A stretch of 64,000 nt of DNA from Bacillus sp. BA3 (GTDB lineage Bacteria; Bacillota; Bacilli; Bacillales; DSM-1321). A program made the translations under genes and the position numbers. The stretch lies in NCBI GenBank assembly GCA_002835675.1, contig PIZR01000007.1, positions 80,287 through 144,286 of the forward strand. The letters run 5' to 3'. This document shows, piece after piece, positions 1-9,019 of the stretch (its first letter is position 1; each line of letters opens with the position of its first letter). The notes beneath the pieces were generated by a model. The model had not been told where the DNA came from. It was given only the letters and a program-made list of their open reading frames with translations, and ran no database searches.

Positions 1-140
1 TTAATAAAAATGTTACTTTAAATTACCCTCCAGTGCTTTCTTTTCATAACACTGAAATTTAATGTTACCACACATATTTTTATATGTAAAGCATTAATCC
101 AGAATAAAACCACTCCGCCCTACTTCATTTTTAAAATAAA

Positions 141-170
141 AAATAAAGAGGCTAAGATTCACCTCTTTTA
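141..170 (-). terminator. Intrinsic terminator of ydjO-like gene
   Basis: A 7-bp stem (AAAGAGG 145-151 with CCTCTTT 162-168) overlaps the stop codon of the minus-strand gene and is followed on that strand by a T-rich tract. Confidence 0.6.
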
Positions 171-374
171 TTTAAACGCATTATATTCATTTTCAATTTT
201 AGGAAGTTCCCTGACTTCCTCAACTAATTGACTTCCACACATTGGGCAATCATAGTTTTCCGAGGCAAAATCTTTTCTCATCCAACCATTACAATCTGCT
301 GATCCGCACGCATATACTATCGTATCTTCCATAACGATTTCTGGTTCCTCTGAATTCTTTTTACCAAAATACAT
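168..374 (-). CDS. ydjO: YdjO-like cold-inducible small protein
   Basis: Small soluble protein of 68 residues. It has the YdjO pattern of a CxxxxC pair (VYACGSADCNGWMRKDF) followed by a second CPMCG pair, which suggests a zinc-binding knuckle. B. subtilis YdjO is known as a cold-inducible protein; its molecular role is not known. The longer reading frame to 428 adds 18 unconserved residues. I chose the ATG at 374 because AGGAGG (381-386 on the complement) lies about seven bases upstream. It stands alone, ending in its own terminator. Family assignment is from motif recognition only. Confidence 0.75.
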   Translation of the reverse strand: MYFGKKNSEEPEIVMEDTIVYACGSADCNGWMRKDFASENYDCPMCGSQLVEEVRELPKIENEYNAFK

Positions 375-500
375 GAGCAACCTCCTCTTTTTTATATAAA
401 GAATCTGATTAAAGGCGCGAAATTTCACCTTTTTATCATTCCTAGTATACGCATTAAACCATATTCTTATTTATTCAATGAAAAAATTATCCAAAAAACC

Positions 501-2630
501 TTAACACCTTTCGTTTTCCAGTCCTGCTTTAACCAAGATCGCCTTAATCATAAAGTAGGAAATATGCTCAGGCAGGGCTTCTTTTAATGGTTTCAATTTG
601 TCAGAATCCAATTGTTTCGCAGTTTCCAAAACAAGATCAAAATCTTTCTCCAAGAAAATCTCATCCCAATTGATATCCAAGTGTTCTTCTGCACACTTTA
701 ATAAATGATTTTCAATTGAAATGGCAGACAATCCTCTCAATGTCCCTATTTCCTTGATTGATTTACCTTCCTGATATAAGTGATAGCTTTCTAAGTGAGA
801 TGGTTTAGTTGCTCTCTTTACCGTTTCCTTTGTAACCATAGTATTCGTTTCTAATTCAGGATGTGCCTGTACATACTGGGAAATCACTTGTAAAAACGCA
901 GCTCCGAAGCGTTCGAATTTCTGCACCCCCACCCCTTTCACTTCCAGGAATTCCTCTTCCGTCCTCGGCAGTTTGACGGCCATATCTTTCAGGGATGCAT
1001 CGGAAAAAATAATGAATGGAGGTACATTTTCCGTACTTGCCAATTCTTTTCTTAACTGCCTCAACTCTTCAAACAGCCCATGATCAGCACTGATGCTGCT
1101 TACTTTTTTTATTTCCTTACGCAGTACTTTTTTCTGTCCCAAAAGCACTTCCCTGCCAGCATTGGTAACTTTAAGAACCGGAAACTGTCCGCCCGTCATT
1201 TCGATATACTGTTTTGCTGTCAGGAAATCAATGAAATCACCTACATCCTTCGCTGATTGATCATTGATGATTCCATAGGTTGAGAGCTTATGGAATCCGA
1301 ACTCTTCAATTTTCTTATTGCGTGATCCCGTAAGAACTTGGGAAATCATCGTTTTACCGAATCGCTCACCCATTCTCAACATGCATGAAAGGACCATCTG
1401 TGCCTGTATAGTTACTTCAACAGAGTCACGTTTATCTGTACAATTTTCGCAATGACCGCAATCTTCAGGGTTTTCTTCTCCAAAGTATCGCAGAATGAAG
1501 GCTTGCAAACACCCTTCGGTAAAACAATAATCCTTCATTCTGTTCAATTTCTTCAATTCCTGGGCTTGCCACTCCTGCGAGGGATTTGATTGATCAATCA
1601 AGAAACGCTGTATCTGCATATCTTGAGGGGAATATAAAAGGATACATTCACTATCCAAACCATCCCTCCCTGCACGGCCCGCTTCCTGGTAATAACTCTC
1701 CATGTTCTTTGGAGTTTGGTAATGGATGACGTATCTAACATTCGATTTATCGATTCCCATACCAAAGGCAGATGTCGCTACCATCAAGGGTATGTCATCA
1801 CGAATGAATTGATCTTGCTGTTCCGAACGGTCTTTTTCATTCATTCCAGCATGGTATCGACCTGTTTTGAATCCCGCTTTGATAAGCTTCGCATACAAGG
1901 AATCGACTTCTTTCCTAGTGGCTGCATAGATGATACCCGATTCATTTTTGTTTTTCTCTAAATAGCGCATTAAAAACCGGCCGCGATTTTCTTCTTTCAC
2001 TACGGAAAAGAACAGGTTATCTCTGGAAAATCCAGTTGATATTGTATGCTCCTCTGTTATTCCGAGCGACTGACATATATCTTCCGTCACATGCGGCGTG
2101 GCTGTTGCGGTTAATGCCAGTACTGTCGGAGCTGATGGCATGTTTTTCAATAAGGTTTTGATTTTTAAATAGCTTGGTCTGAAGTCATGACCCCATTGAG
2201 ATATACAGTGGGCCTCATCGATGGCTACCAATGAAATATTCACATTAAATAAATCCTGTTGGAATGCAGGATTTTCCAATCGTTCCGGCGCCAAATAAAC
2301 CAACTTATATCTTCCGTGTTTAATATCGTTCATTCTATTGGATGATTCCAACCCAGAAATGGAGCTATTAAGAAACGTGGCATCAATCCCAGTTTGTTCG
2401 AGGGCATCTACTTGATCCTTCATCAAGGAAATTAGTGGGGATATAACGAGTGTTACACCTGGTAACAGAAGGGCTGGAATTTGGTAACATATTGATTTAC
2501 CTCCGCCGGTAGGCATGATTCCCGCCGTGTTTATTCCTCCCAATACCTGTTCGATAATCTGTTCCTGACCTTTTCGGAATGACTCATAACCAAAGTACTC
2601 TTGTAAATATTCACGTGCTTTTTCCATCAA
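501..2630 (-). CDS. recQ: ATP-dependent DNA helicase RecQ
   Basis: 3'-5' DNA helicase acting in recombination and replication-fork repair in the cytoplasm. The N-terminal core shows Walker A MPTGGGKS (about residues 39-46), the DEAH box (AIDEAHCISQWGHDFRPSY, about 136) and the helicase C motif QEAGRAGRDG. A zinc-binding RQC region follows (cysteines around CFTEGC, CGHCENC), then an HRDC domain and a C-terminal helix-turn-helix extension (SYHLYQEGKSIKEIGTLRGLS). At 709 residues it is of the long, HTH-carrying type. TTG at 2630 sits 9 nt from AGGAGG (2640-2645 complement); the ATG at 2627 is an alternative. The neighbour is yocH, as in B. subtilis, where yocI encodes a RecQ next to yocH. Confidence 0.95.
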   Translation of the reverse strand: MMEKAREYLQEYFGYESFRKGQEQIIEQVLGGINTAGIMPTGGGKSICYQIPALLLPGVTLVISPLISLMKDQVDALEQTGIDATFLNSSISGLESSNRMNDIKHGRYKLVYLAPERLENPAFQQDLFNVNISLVAIDEAHCISQWGHDFRPSYLKIKTLLKNMPSAPTVLALTATATPHVTEDICQSLGITEEHTISTGFSRDNLFFSVVKEENRGRFLMRYLEKNKNESGIIYAATRKEVDSLYAKLIKAGFKTGRYHAGMNEKDRSEQQDQFIRDDIPLMVATSAFGMGIDKSNVRYVIHYQTPKNMESYYQEAGRAGRDGLDSECILLYSPQDMQIQRFLIDQSNPSQEWQAQELKKLNRMKDYCFTEGCLQAFILRYFGEENPEDCGHCENCTDKRDSVEVTIQAQMVLSCMLRMGERFGKTMISQVLTGSRNKKIEEFGFHKLSTYGIINDQSAKDVGDFIDFLTAKQYIEMTGGQFPVLKVTNAGREVLLGQKKVLRKEIKKVSSISADHGLFEELRQLRKELASTENVPPFIIFSDASLKDMAVKLPRTEEEFLEVKGVGVQKFERFGAAFLQVISQYVQAHPELETNTMVTKETVKRATKPSHLESYHLYQEGKSIKEIGTLRGLSAISIENHLLKCAEEHLDINWDEIFLEKDFDLVLETAKQLDSDKLKPLKEALPEHISYFMIKAILVKAGLENERC

Positions 2631-2713
2631 TTCACTATTCCTCCTATTTACCTTCTAAGGATTTATAAGGATCTACTTCTTCCATTGTACCTGCTTTTCC
2701 CGACAACCTAAAG

Positions 2714-2753
2714 GACAAAAAAAGCAGACACATTATGCCTGTGTCTGCTTTTT
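2714..2753 (-). terminator. Intrinsic terminator downstream of yocH
   Basis: An 11-bp perfect stem (2721-2731 with 2741-2751, GTGTCTGC core) is followed by seven T on the minus strand, just after the yocH stop. Confidence 0.85.
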
Positions 2754-2783
2754 AAATATATAAACATGTTTTGCATGGTTAAA

Positions 2784-3599
2784 TTAATTCAGGATTTGCA
2801 CTTTAACGTTTTTAACGCCCCAATTCACTGCATCCTGTTGGTTTGGAACAAATATGTCCACTCTATTCCCTTTGATGGCACTGCCTGTATCGGCTGCCGT
2901 TGCATAGCCATAACCTTCAACATAAACCTTTGATCCTAGTGGAATGACTGAAGGGTCCACGGCAATTACCTTTGCATCAGGATTAGCTTTCAAGTCCACT
3001 CCTGTGGCTGTTGTTCCGCTGCAGCCTTGACAATCAGCCGTATAGGCTGTTGCACTAACAGTAATCTCTTTTCCAGCTTCTGCTTGATCTTGGGATTCAT
3101 TGTTTGTGTCTGCTGGTTCCGATTGTTCAACTGGTTCAGATTGTTCAACCGGCTTCGTTTGTTCTGCTGGCTTGGATTGTTCTGCTGGTGCAGCTTGCTC
3201 TGATTTCTGTGCAGGCTCTACACTTGCAGCTTCGACTTTGTTAGCTGCTGGTTTAATGACCAGCTCTTGATCAGGATGGATTGTATCTGAATTTAAACCG
3301 TTCCAAGATTTAATATCATTTACTGCTACATCATATTTGTGTGCAATTCCCGATAATGTGTCCCCTGACTTTACTTTATAATGCTTTTCTTGAGAAATAT
3401 GTATGGTTTCTCCGGCATAAATAGCGTCAGAAGACAAATTGTTCCAAGACTTAATATCTTCTATTGATACTTTATATGTTTGAGATATCCCCCATAATGT
3501 GTCTCCATCTTTCACTTTGACATCCTCTGCTTGTACCGGAATTGTAAATGCACCGGATATTGCAGCGGCTGCCGCTAACGATAAGATTGATTTTTTCAT
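2784..3599 (-). CDS. yocH: Secreted LysM/3D-domain cell wall protein (YocH-like)
   Basis: Exported cell-wall protein of 271 residues. It has an N-terminal signal peptide (MKKSILSLAAAAAISGAFTI, cleavage near VQA-ED) and two LysM peptidoglycan-binding domains (about 27-70 and 73-115, each with GDTL and a SWNxL core). A low-complexity linker rich in SEPVEQ/KPAEQ repeats follows (about 118-170). The C-terminal 3D domain contains ASAYTADC-type sequence (SATAYTADCQGCSG), D-x-D-like residues in AVDPSVIPLG and the ADTGSAIKG motif, the double-psi barrel shared with MltA/RpfB-type enzymes. Length and layout match B. subtilis YocH, a WalRK target that is proposed to remodel the wall. An AAGGAGG site lies close upstream. 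I could not find a convincing WalR box. Confidence 0.9.
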   Translation of the reverse strand: MKKSILSLAAAAAISGAFTIPVQAEDVKVKDGDTLWGISQTYKVSIEDIKSWNNLSSDAIYAGETIHISQEKHYKVKSGDTLSGIAHKYDVAVNDIKSWNGLNSDTIHPDQELVIKPAANKVEAASVEPAQKSEQAAPAEQSKPAEQTKPVEQSEPVEQSEPADTNNESQDQAEAGKEITVSATAYTADCQGCSGTTATGVDLKANPDAKVIAVDPSVIPLGSKVYVEGYGYATAADTGSAIKGNRVDIFVPNQQDAVNWGVKNVKVQILN

Positions 3600-3791
3600 A
3601 TGTTGTTACCTCCTTGTGAGCTGCTTTATAAGCTACGAGTTAAATCTTAACATAGTTTTTTTCTATACAAAGAACAAACAGATAAAGAATAGATGACAAA
3701 CATCACAGTAAGATAACGGGACCATAACAAGATTTTATAATATTCTGAAAAAACATCATTTTCCAGATAATTTCCTTTCCAGACCAGGGAA

Positions 3792-3821
3792 GTCATATTA
3801 TGCATTACCCAGGCATAAAAA
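3792..3821 (+). promoter_or_regulatory. Candidate sigma-E promoter of cotJABC
   Basis: GTCATATT at 3792-3799 matches the sigma-E -35 consensus GKCATATT exactly. It is followed after 14 nt by CATAAAAA at 3814-3821, close to the -10 consensus CATACAnT. It lies about 36 nt upstream of the cotJA start. The cotJ operon is mother-cell sigma-E dependent in B. subtilis, so position and function agree. Confidence 0.7.
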
Positions 3822-3856
3822 TTTAAAGGCTATATCTTTACAAAGGAGGTATTTTT

Positions 3857-4090
3857 TTGACTCGCGAAAAGACTTTTACCTTAGTTAAGTCATATAAACC
3901 TTTCCATAGTAAATTCGATCCGTGCCCGCCTATTGGGAGAAAGTACTACAGGACACCTCCTAATTTGTATATTAATTTCCAACCGCCGAATTTGGAGCAG
4001 TTCACACCGGAGGAAGCTTTGAAATACGGTACACTTTGGAAATTCTTTTATGATTTTTATGATAATCCATATCGTGAAAGGGAGACATAA
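3857..4090 (+). CDS. cotJA: Spore coat-associated protein CotJA
   Basis: Short (77 aa), proline- and aromatic-rich protein of the spore coat, expressed in the mother cell. The HSKFDPCPPIGRKYYRTPPNLY region is typical of CotJA. The start is TTG at 3857, set by AGGAGG at 3844-3849 with 7 nt spacing; there is no upstream ATG. It is the first gene of a three-gene operon: its TAA stop directly abuts the ATG of cotJB. Confidence 0.9.
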   Translation: MTREKTFTLVKSYKPFHSKFDPCPPIGRKYYRTPPNLYINFQPPNLEQFTPEEALKYGTLWKFFYDFYDNPYRERET

Positions 4091-4357
4091 ATGAATAAGA
4101 AACTGGATGATGAATATTATCAGTTGCTTGAACAAATACAGGCTGCCGATTTCGTACTTGTCGAGTTGACTCTTTATTTGGATACACATCCTAACGATCA
4201 GCAAGCATTACAGCAATTCAATCAATTTCATGAATACTCCAAACAATTGAAATCAGTTTTTGAGCCTAAATATGGTCCATTATTGGGTTTTGGGAACAGT
4301 CCAGGCGGTGAAAATAAATGGGAATGGGGCCAAGGCCCTTGGCCATGGCAGGTATAA
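4091..4357 (+). CDS. cotJB: Spore coat protein CotJB
   Basis: CotJB is an 88-residue spore-coat protein known to be needed, with CotJC, for incorporation of the CotJ proteins into the coat. The sequence carries the family pattern [30 protein letters not shown] near the N terminus and ends in a Trp/Gly-rich tail ([12 protein letters not shown]). The start codon follows the cotJA stop without a gap, indicating translational coupling. cotJC starts 12 nt downstream. Confidence 0.92.
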   Translation: MNKKLDDEYYQLLEQIQAADFVLVELTLYLDTHPNDQQALQQFNQFHEYSKQLKSVFEPKYGPLLGFGNSPGGENKWEWGQGPWPWQV

Positions 4358-4369
4358 GGAGAGATATCT

Positions 4370-4939
4370 ATGTGGGTTTATGAAAAGAAGCTGCAATATC
4401 CAGTTAAAGTAAGAGACTGTAATCCTCAATTGGCAAAATATTTAATAGAACAATACGGGGGTGCTGATGGCGAGTTGGCTGCAGCACTCCGATACTTAAA
4501 TCAACGATATACAATTCCTGATAAAGTGATTGGCCTGCTTACGGATATCGGAACGGAAGAATTTGCCCATCTCGAAATGATCGCCACGATGATTTATAAG
4601 CTTACAAAAGACGCCACCCCTCAGCAGATGGCTGCAGCTGGCCTAGGTGACCATTATGCCAATCATGATAGTGCCCTTTTTTATCATGACGCAGCAGGAA
4701 ATCCATTTACTGCCACATATATCCAAGCCAAAGGCGACCCCATTGCAGATTTATATGAAGACATCGCCGCTGAAGAGAAGGCCAGAGCAACCTATCAGTG
4801 GTTGATCGATATCTCGGATGATCCTGATATCAATGATTCACTCAGGTTTTTGCGTGAGAGGGAAATTATCCATTCGATGAGGTTCAGAGAAGCTGTGGAG
4901 ATTTTAAAAGAAGAAAAAGGTAAAAAGAAGTTTTTTTAA
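4370..4939 (+). CDS. cotJC: Spore coat protein CotJC (manganese-catalase family)
   Basis: Ferritin-like four-helix protein of 189 residues, homologous to dinuclear manganese catalases and located in the spore coat. Metal-ligand-like residues are visible in GADGELAAALRYLNQR (Glu), IGTEEFAHLEMIATM (Glu-Glu-x-x-His), IAAEEKARATYQWL (Glu) and REREIIHSMRFREA (Glu/His), the spacing expected of a di-Mn site. An AAGGAG site precedes ATG 4370. It is the last gene of the cotJ operon, followed by a bidirectional terminator shared with cvfB. Confidence 0.93.
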   Translation: MWVYEKKLQYPVKVRDCNPQLAKYLIEQYGGADGELAAALRYLNQRYTIPDKVIGLLTDIGTEEFAHLEMIATMIYKLTKDATPQQMAAAGLGDHYANHDSALFYHDAAGNPFTATYIQAKGDPIADLYEDIAAEEKARATYQWLIDISDDPDINDSLRFLREREIIHSMRFREAVEILKEEKGKKKFF

Positions 4940-4951
4940 TGAAATTCACAT

Positions 4952-4985
4952 AAAAAAAGCAGCGGAGAAAATCCGCTGCCTTTTT
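4952..4985. terminator. Bidirectional terminator cotJC / cvfB
   Basis: An 8-bp stem GCAGCGGA/TCCGCTGC (4959-4966 with 4972-4979) is flanked by A7 on one side and T5 on the other, so it can stop transcription from both convergent genes. Confidence 0.85.
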
Positions 4986-5857
4986 CATTTACGGTCTGAA
5001 GAATATGTCCAACCATCTTCCTGATAAATCTTTTCTTCTTTCATCAGTTTACCGAGAGCACGCTTGAACGCTCCCTTGCTTAAACCGAAGTGAAACTTGA
5101 TATCATCAGGTGGCGTTTTGTCGCCATAAGGCATTGCACCGCCGCGATTCATTAAATAAGTGAAAATGACATCAGCATCTTCCCCCATTAAATCTTGTTT
5201 AAAGGGGATTAAAGAAACGTTAAGCGTTCCATCTTCTTTACTATCAATGACGCGCCCTTCAACTAATTCACCAAGACGGGGCTCTTCATTGCGTTCACTT
5301 TCGTGAATGAAACAGCGGTATCCTTCTTGTGAAATAAAGAAAGACCCAACCATAAGCAAACGATAGACATTTCCCTTAATACTGGTGTTTCGTACTCCTT
5401 TTAAAGGAGCTGGCACTGCAATCTCCTGAATTACATCTTCCGTTGCAAGTTTACCAAACAGGCGGTCATGACGATCTGTCTTCAGGGATACATATAGACG
5501 ATCACCAACCACGGGCCATAATCGATCTATATTCGGAAGGTCGTCCAGTGATACAAGAATATCTTTGGAAAGACCGATGTCAACAAAAACACCCAGTTTC
5601 CTTTTCACATTGACAACTTCCGCCCAGCCATACTGATCAATCTGGATTTCGGGTATCTTCATTGTCGCTGTTAGCCTTGCTTGTTTGTCATGGTAGATGA
5701 ACACAGTTACTTCATCGCCAATCTCAAGTTCCGTTCCTTCATTCATTTCATTATGATGAAGTAAGACATCTTCTGAACCATCTGTTAAAAACCATCCGAA
5801 ATCAGCCTTACGTTCCACTTCTAACTCTACAGCCATACCGGCCTGAATTTTTTGCAT
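4985..5857 (-). CDS. cvfB: S1-type RNA-binding regulator CvfB (YitL-like)
   Basis: A 290-aa cytoplasmic protein with tandem S1/OB-fold RNA-binding domains and a C-terminal winged helix, the CvfB/YitL architecture. The N-terminal S1 unit is around 1-60 (GWFLTDGSEDVLLHHNEM). A second is around 70-130 (GWAEVVNVKRKLGVFVDIGLSKDILV), a third around 150-210, and the C terminus (PDDIKFHFGLSKGAFKRALGKLMKEEKI) is the helix-turn-helix. In Staphylococcus CvfB influences virulence-factor expression; in Bacillus the role is unclear. It converges on cotJC. Confidence 0.9.
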   Translation of the reverse strand: MQKIQAGMAVELEVERKADFGWFLTDGSEDVLLHHNEMNEGTELEIGDEVTVFIYHDKQARLTATMKIPEIQIDQYGWAEVVNVKRKLGVFVDIGLSKDILVSLDDLPNIDRLWPVVGDRLYVSLKTDRHDRLFGKLATEDVIQEIAVPAPLKGVRNTSIKGNVYRLLMVGSFFISQEGYRCFIHESERNEEPRLGELVEGRVIDSKEDGTLNVSLIPFKQDLMGEDADVIFTYLMNRGGAMPYGDKTPPDDIKFHFGLSKGAFKRALGKLMKEEKIYQEDGWTYSSDRK

Positions 5858-5978
5858 GTATAAAAATCCTCCTGTAACTTACCTTTACCTACAATTGTAC
5901 CCAATTATTTATATTTCCAACATATTTGAATTTATCATTTTTTTGTTGTTCTGTATACCTATTACGGTTTTTTATTTT

Positions 5979-6829
5979 TTAATCCTTGTTTTCTTCATGG
6001 AATGCCTGCGGAACCAGAATATGCCCTTGTTTACCGTTACTTAACAAGGTATGCATGATCACTTTGGATAATTGACTCGGTTTATACGGTTTAACTAAAT
6101 AATCCTTAGCTCCCAAGGATATCCCCTTCTCCCTTTCGTCAAGTCGAGACAAAAACGGGAATCTCATTCAAATCAGCGGATTTTTTTAATTCCCTCAGGA
6201 TCGCCCAGCCGTCCATCTCTCCCTCTTCAAGAAGGATATCCAGTACAATGGCATCCGGAGGTGAGCTTTTTAGCTGATTAAGTCCGAACTGCTGATATTG
6301 CTTTTAATGAATTGTGCAAACTCAACCAGTACAAGATCCCCCACCGAGTGTCCGTATTGATCATTCACCCTTTTAAAGTGTTCTAGATCAATGATGCTTA
6401 TCGTAAAATGACGCCCTGACCGCTTCAGTGTATCTTCAAGAAATCTTCTATTATATACCTGTGTCAACTCATCAATAAGGACCGATTGATCAAAGATTTT
6501 CTTCCGCTGTATATGCCTTACTATCTTTACAATAAACTCATCGATATCAATCGGCTTACCAATAAAATCATCCGCACCCATCCTGAATGCTTTTATCCGT
6601 TTATGTTTATCGTTCTGAATACTGTTCATGATCTTCGGTATGACATATTTTTCGTTATTAAGATGAATCTCCTGAAGATTTGAAAACCATCCTTTGCAGG
6701 CAACTGAATATCAAGAATAAGGCAATCCGGCTGCATTTCAGAATATTGATTTGACGCTTTGACGGGGTCGGCATTCATTATGACCATCCACCCCTTATCC
6801 TCCAATAAATCTTTCAATAAAATCAACAT
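5979..6829 (-). pseudogene. Decayed REC-GGDEF-REC response regulator
   Basis: Three reading-frame pieces together describe a two-receiver protein with a diguanylate cyclase domain. The 5' part (6626-6829) is a receiver lacking its acidic N-terminal strand but keeping CLILDIQLPAKDGFQIF. After a +1 shift near 6680 the frame 6270-6629 ends that receiver (GADDFIGKPID) and opens GGDEF (LTQVYNRRFLEDTL...ISIIDLEHFKRVNDQYGH). The sequence then breaks before the GGEEF motif and resumes in a second receiver (PDAIVLDILL at about 6230, GAKDYLVKPYKPSQL at about 6100). Missing are the active-site loop of the cyclase and both receiver starts, so no c-di-GMP synthesis is expected. Confidence 0.85.
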
Positions 6830-6912
6830 GGATAATTGCCATCTTGCACAATTTATTTAGGATTTGTCATAAAGTTTACTTATTTACTTAACTAATCTTC
6901 TAAACCCGCGAT

Positions 6913-6941
6913 TTCAAACTCTGGTATTTCGGTGATATAAT
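6913..6941 (+). promoter_or_regulatory. Candidate extended -10 promoter of the AlaX-like gene
   Basis: TGATATAAT (6933-6941) is an extended -10 element with a perfect TATAAT core at 6936-6941. TTCAAA lies 17 nt upstream at 6913-6918 as a weak -35. It is located 23 nt before the start codon. Confidence 0.5.
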
Positions 6942-6963
6942 TTAAGGATCAACTGAAAGGAAA

Positions 6964-8166
6964 ATGAAATCATACATGACAAAAAAATTGTATTACACGT
7001 CCACCAAGACTTCCCAATGGGATACCAAAATTCGGGAGACCATTGAAGAAAATGGCTTTTACTATATCACTCTTGAAGAAACCGCTTTTTATCCCGAAGG
7101 GGGCGGTCAGCCTGCAGATACTGGTAAAATAGAAGAAATCACCGTTCTTGACGTTATAAAAGACAATGATGGAAAGATTCTTCATAAGGTGGAGAGACGG
7201 CCAGATTCAGAGATCGTTCACTGTGAACTTGATTGGTCCCGCCGCTTTGATCATATGCAACAGCATAGCGGCCAGCATTTACTCTCTGCCGTCTGCAGGG
7301 AACTGTTCGACTCTAATACAGTCAGCTTTCACCTTGGGAAGGAATATATAACGATCGATATAATGACAGGATTTCAATGGACTGAAGTACATACGGCTGC
7401 TGCTGAAAAGCTAGTTAATCAATATATTATCGAGAATCGCGAAATACTTATCTATTACGTGACAAACGAGCAATTACAGACACTTCCTGTCGTCAAAATG
7501 CCTAAAGTTTCAGAGAATATCCGTATAGTTGAGATAGAAGGGATTGAATATAACCCTTGCGGCGGAACCCATGTAGGGCGTACTGGTGAGATTGGCTTAA
7601 TAAAAATTTTCAAAGCTGAGAAGCAGAAAGAACATACCCGTCTCTATTTTAAGTGCGGCAACAGGGCATTGAACGATTATTCCGAAAGCCTAGGAATTCT
7701 TTCAGCATTATCGAATAAGTTCAATACCGGACGTACAGAGATACTGAATAGGGTGGAAAAATTGGAAAATGACTATAAGCAGCTGCTATTTGCAAACGAA
7801 AACTTAAAACTTGAAAATGCAAATTTTCTTGCTGACTCCCTGCTTGCAGAAAATGGAGGGGGATTCATCTCTCATATTTTCGAAGATAGGTCAATGAAAG
7901 AACTGCTTTACCTTGCAAGTACGATTGTAAAAAAGGAAAAGGTTACCGTATTATTAGCATCACGTAAGGAGCAAAAGGTCATCCTTTCACACAGTGGGGA
8001 CATCCCCTTTCATTGCGGACAATATTTTAAAGCTGAACTCAGTTCGTATAATGGGAAAGGCGGAGGGAACGAACAGACTGCACAAGCAGGTTTTACATCA
8101 CAAAATGACTTAATCGCATTTTTCCAATACACAGTTAAAAATTCAGGCCATAATCCTGGTGAATAA
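6964..8166 (+). CDS. AlaX-type alanyl-tRNA editing protein (DHHA1 domain)
   Basis: Free-standing editing protein that hydrolyses mischarged Ser/Gly-tRNA(Ala), related to the editing half of alanyl-tRNA synthetase. The N-terminal beta-barrel carries FYPEGGGQPADTG (about 42-54). The zinc-binding editing site shows HxxxH in HMQQHSGQHLL (His101/His105) and the CGGTH motif (about 198). A C-terminal DHHA1 RNA-binding domain ends in GKGGGNEQTAQAG. The length of 400 residues fits AlaX-L. The start is ATG 6964 after AAAGGA; the ATG at 6976 is an alternative. There is no synthetase domain. Confidence 0.88.
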   Translation: MKSYMTKKLYYTSTKTSQWDTKIRETIEENGFYYITLEETAFYPEGGGQPADTGKIEEITVLDVIKDNDGKILHKVERRPDSEIVHCELDWSRRFDHMQQHSGQHLLSAVCRELFDSNTVSFHLGKEYITIDIMTGFQWTEVHTAAAEKLVNQYIIENREILIYYVTNEQLQTLPVVKMPKVSENIRIVEIEGIEYNPCGGTHVGRTGEIGLIKIFKAEKQKEHTRLYFKCGNRALNDYSESLGILSALSNKFNTGRTEILNRVEKLENDYKQLLFANENLKLENANFLADSLLAENGGGFISHIFEDRSMKELLYLASTIVKKEKVTVLLASRKEQKVILSHSGDIPFHCGQYFKAELSSYNGKGGGNEQTAQAGFTSQNDLIAFFQYTVKNSGHNPGE

Positions 8167-8230
8167 AACCGTTCCGTAATGATGGCATACGTGGTGAACA
8201 CGGAAATCATGACTTCTCGGATTGAGAATA

Positions 8231-8253
8231 GAGAGGACAAATTAATTCCTCTC
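8231..8253. terminator. Hairpin downstream of the AlaX-like gene
   Basis: GAGAGGA (8231-8237) pairs with TCCTCTC (8247-8253). The T tract is poor on the plus strand. An almost identical hairpin occurs at 8498-8520 on the other side of the dispersed repeat. Confidence 0.45.
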
Positions 8254-8256
8254 TCT

Positions 8257-8490
8257 TGTAGACAAAAGGGCTTCCATCTGAATTATTAAACAAAGTTGAT
8301 TAGAACGGAAGGTACGAGACTCCTGCGGGAAAAGCGCGTCCAAGGGAGATCCGACAGGCGCCAAGAGCGCCGGAGGAGGCTCCCGGACCGCCCGCGGAAA
8401 GCGAGTGCCTGGAGTGGAAATCAACGTTCATATTCTGACACTCCCTCAAAAAAATGTAGGCAAGCATAATAAATATCCAATTTGTCTACA
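8257..8490. repeat. GC-rich dispersed repeat, copy 1, with 9-bp terminal inverted repeats
   Basis: A noncoding block whose ends are TGTAGACAA (8257-8265) and its exact complement TTGTCTACA (8482-8490). The interior (about 8300-8430) is GC-rich, with CGAGACTCCTGCGGG, GGAGGAGGCTCCCGGACCG and CGCGGAAAGCGAGTGCC. A shorter copy of the interior lies in opposite orientation at 15903-15990. Repeats of this type are scattered in genomes of the Bacillus group. It has no coding capacity and can form long imperfect hairpins. I call it REP/MITE-like; the mechanism of spread is not known to me. Confidence 0.7.
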
Positions 8491-8497
8491 GTCTGAA

Positions 8498-8526
8498 GAG
8501 AGGACAAATAAAGTCCTCTCTCTTTT
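8498..8526. terminator. Hairpin between the dispersed repeat and the 8526-8942 gene
   Basis: GAGAGGAC (8498-8505) pairs with GTCCTCTC (8513-8520), followed by TCTTTTT on the plus strand. It can end plus-strand transcription and lies directly after the stop codon of the minus-strand gene. Confidence 0.6.
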
Positions 8527-8942
8527 TATTCTTCCATTTTCAATTTCCCTAACCCGCGTTCTTCAATATGTAGATGGTATTTTTCCTCGAGCTCCATGAT
8601 ACGGATAAACGCTTCCTCCTGATTATATTCTTGGTTTTCCGACTCCTCGGCAAACTCTTTTCTAGCCAAATGATAGGCAAGCTTATCCCTGAACACTCCT
8701 TCTTCATACTCATTGATGACTGTTTGAAGTCGATCCTCCAATTCCCGAGTCAAATCATAAATTTCATATTCCTTCACAAACTGTACTCCTTCCACGCCGA
8801 AATCTTTGGCAAAGGAATTAATATACTGTTCCATCTCACTAAATTCTTCTTTATTATCTTCAATATCGGAAGCAACCCAATATCCGTACTGAACCATTTT
8901 GAATAATGTTTCATACTGTTTCTTGGTAAAATTGATTTTCAT
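8526..8942 (-). CDS. Conserved hypothetical protein, acidic and helical
   Basis: I do not recognise this 138-residue protein. It has no signal peptide or membrane segment. It is rich in Glu/Lys/Tyr and looks all-helical (KKQYETLFKMVQYGYWVASDIEDN; ELEDRLQTVINEYEEGVFRDKLAYHLARKEFAEE). The start is ATG 8942 because AAGGAG lies about 8 nt upstream; the 22 extra upstream residues in the open frame look random. It may be co-transcribed with the small gene at 9020-9211 immediately upstream. Confidence 0.7.
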   Translation of the reverse strand: MKINFTKKQYETLFKMVQYGYWVASDIEDNKEEFSEMEQYINSFAKDFGVEGVQFVKEYEIYDLTRELEDRLQTVINEYEEGVFRDKLAYHLARKEFAEESENQEYNQEEAFIRIMELEEKYHLHIEERGLGKLKMEE

Positions 8943-9019
8943 TGTCGATACTCCTTTTCCTGTTTCCATACAACAAAAAGAATAAACCGCAATGGAACAA
9001 AAGTCCAATGCGGTTTATC

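Noticed and set aside
1716..1961. Plus-strand open frame inside recQ
   Set aside because: Antisense shadow of a conserved helicase frame.
3640..3700. Possible WalR box upstream of yocH
   Set aside because: TGTTTG-N5-TGTATA departs from the consensus TGTWAH-N5-TGTWAH at three positions, so it is too weak to call.
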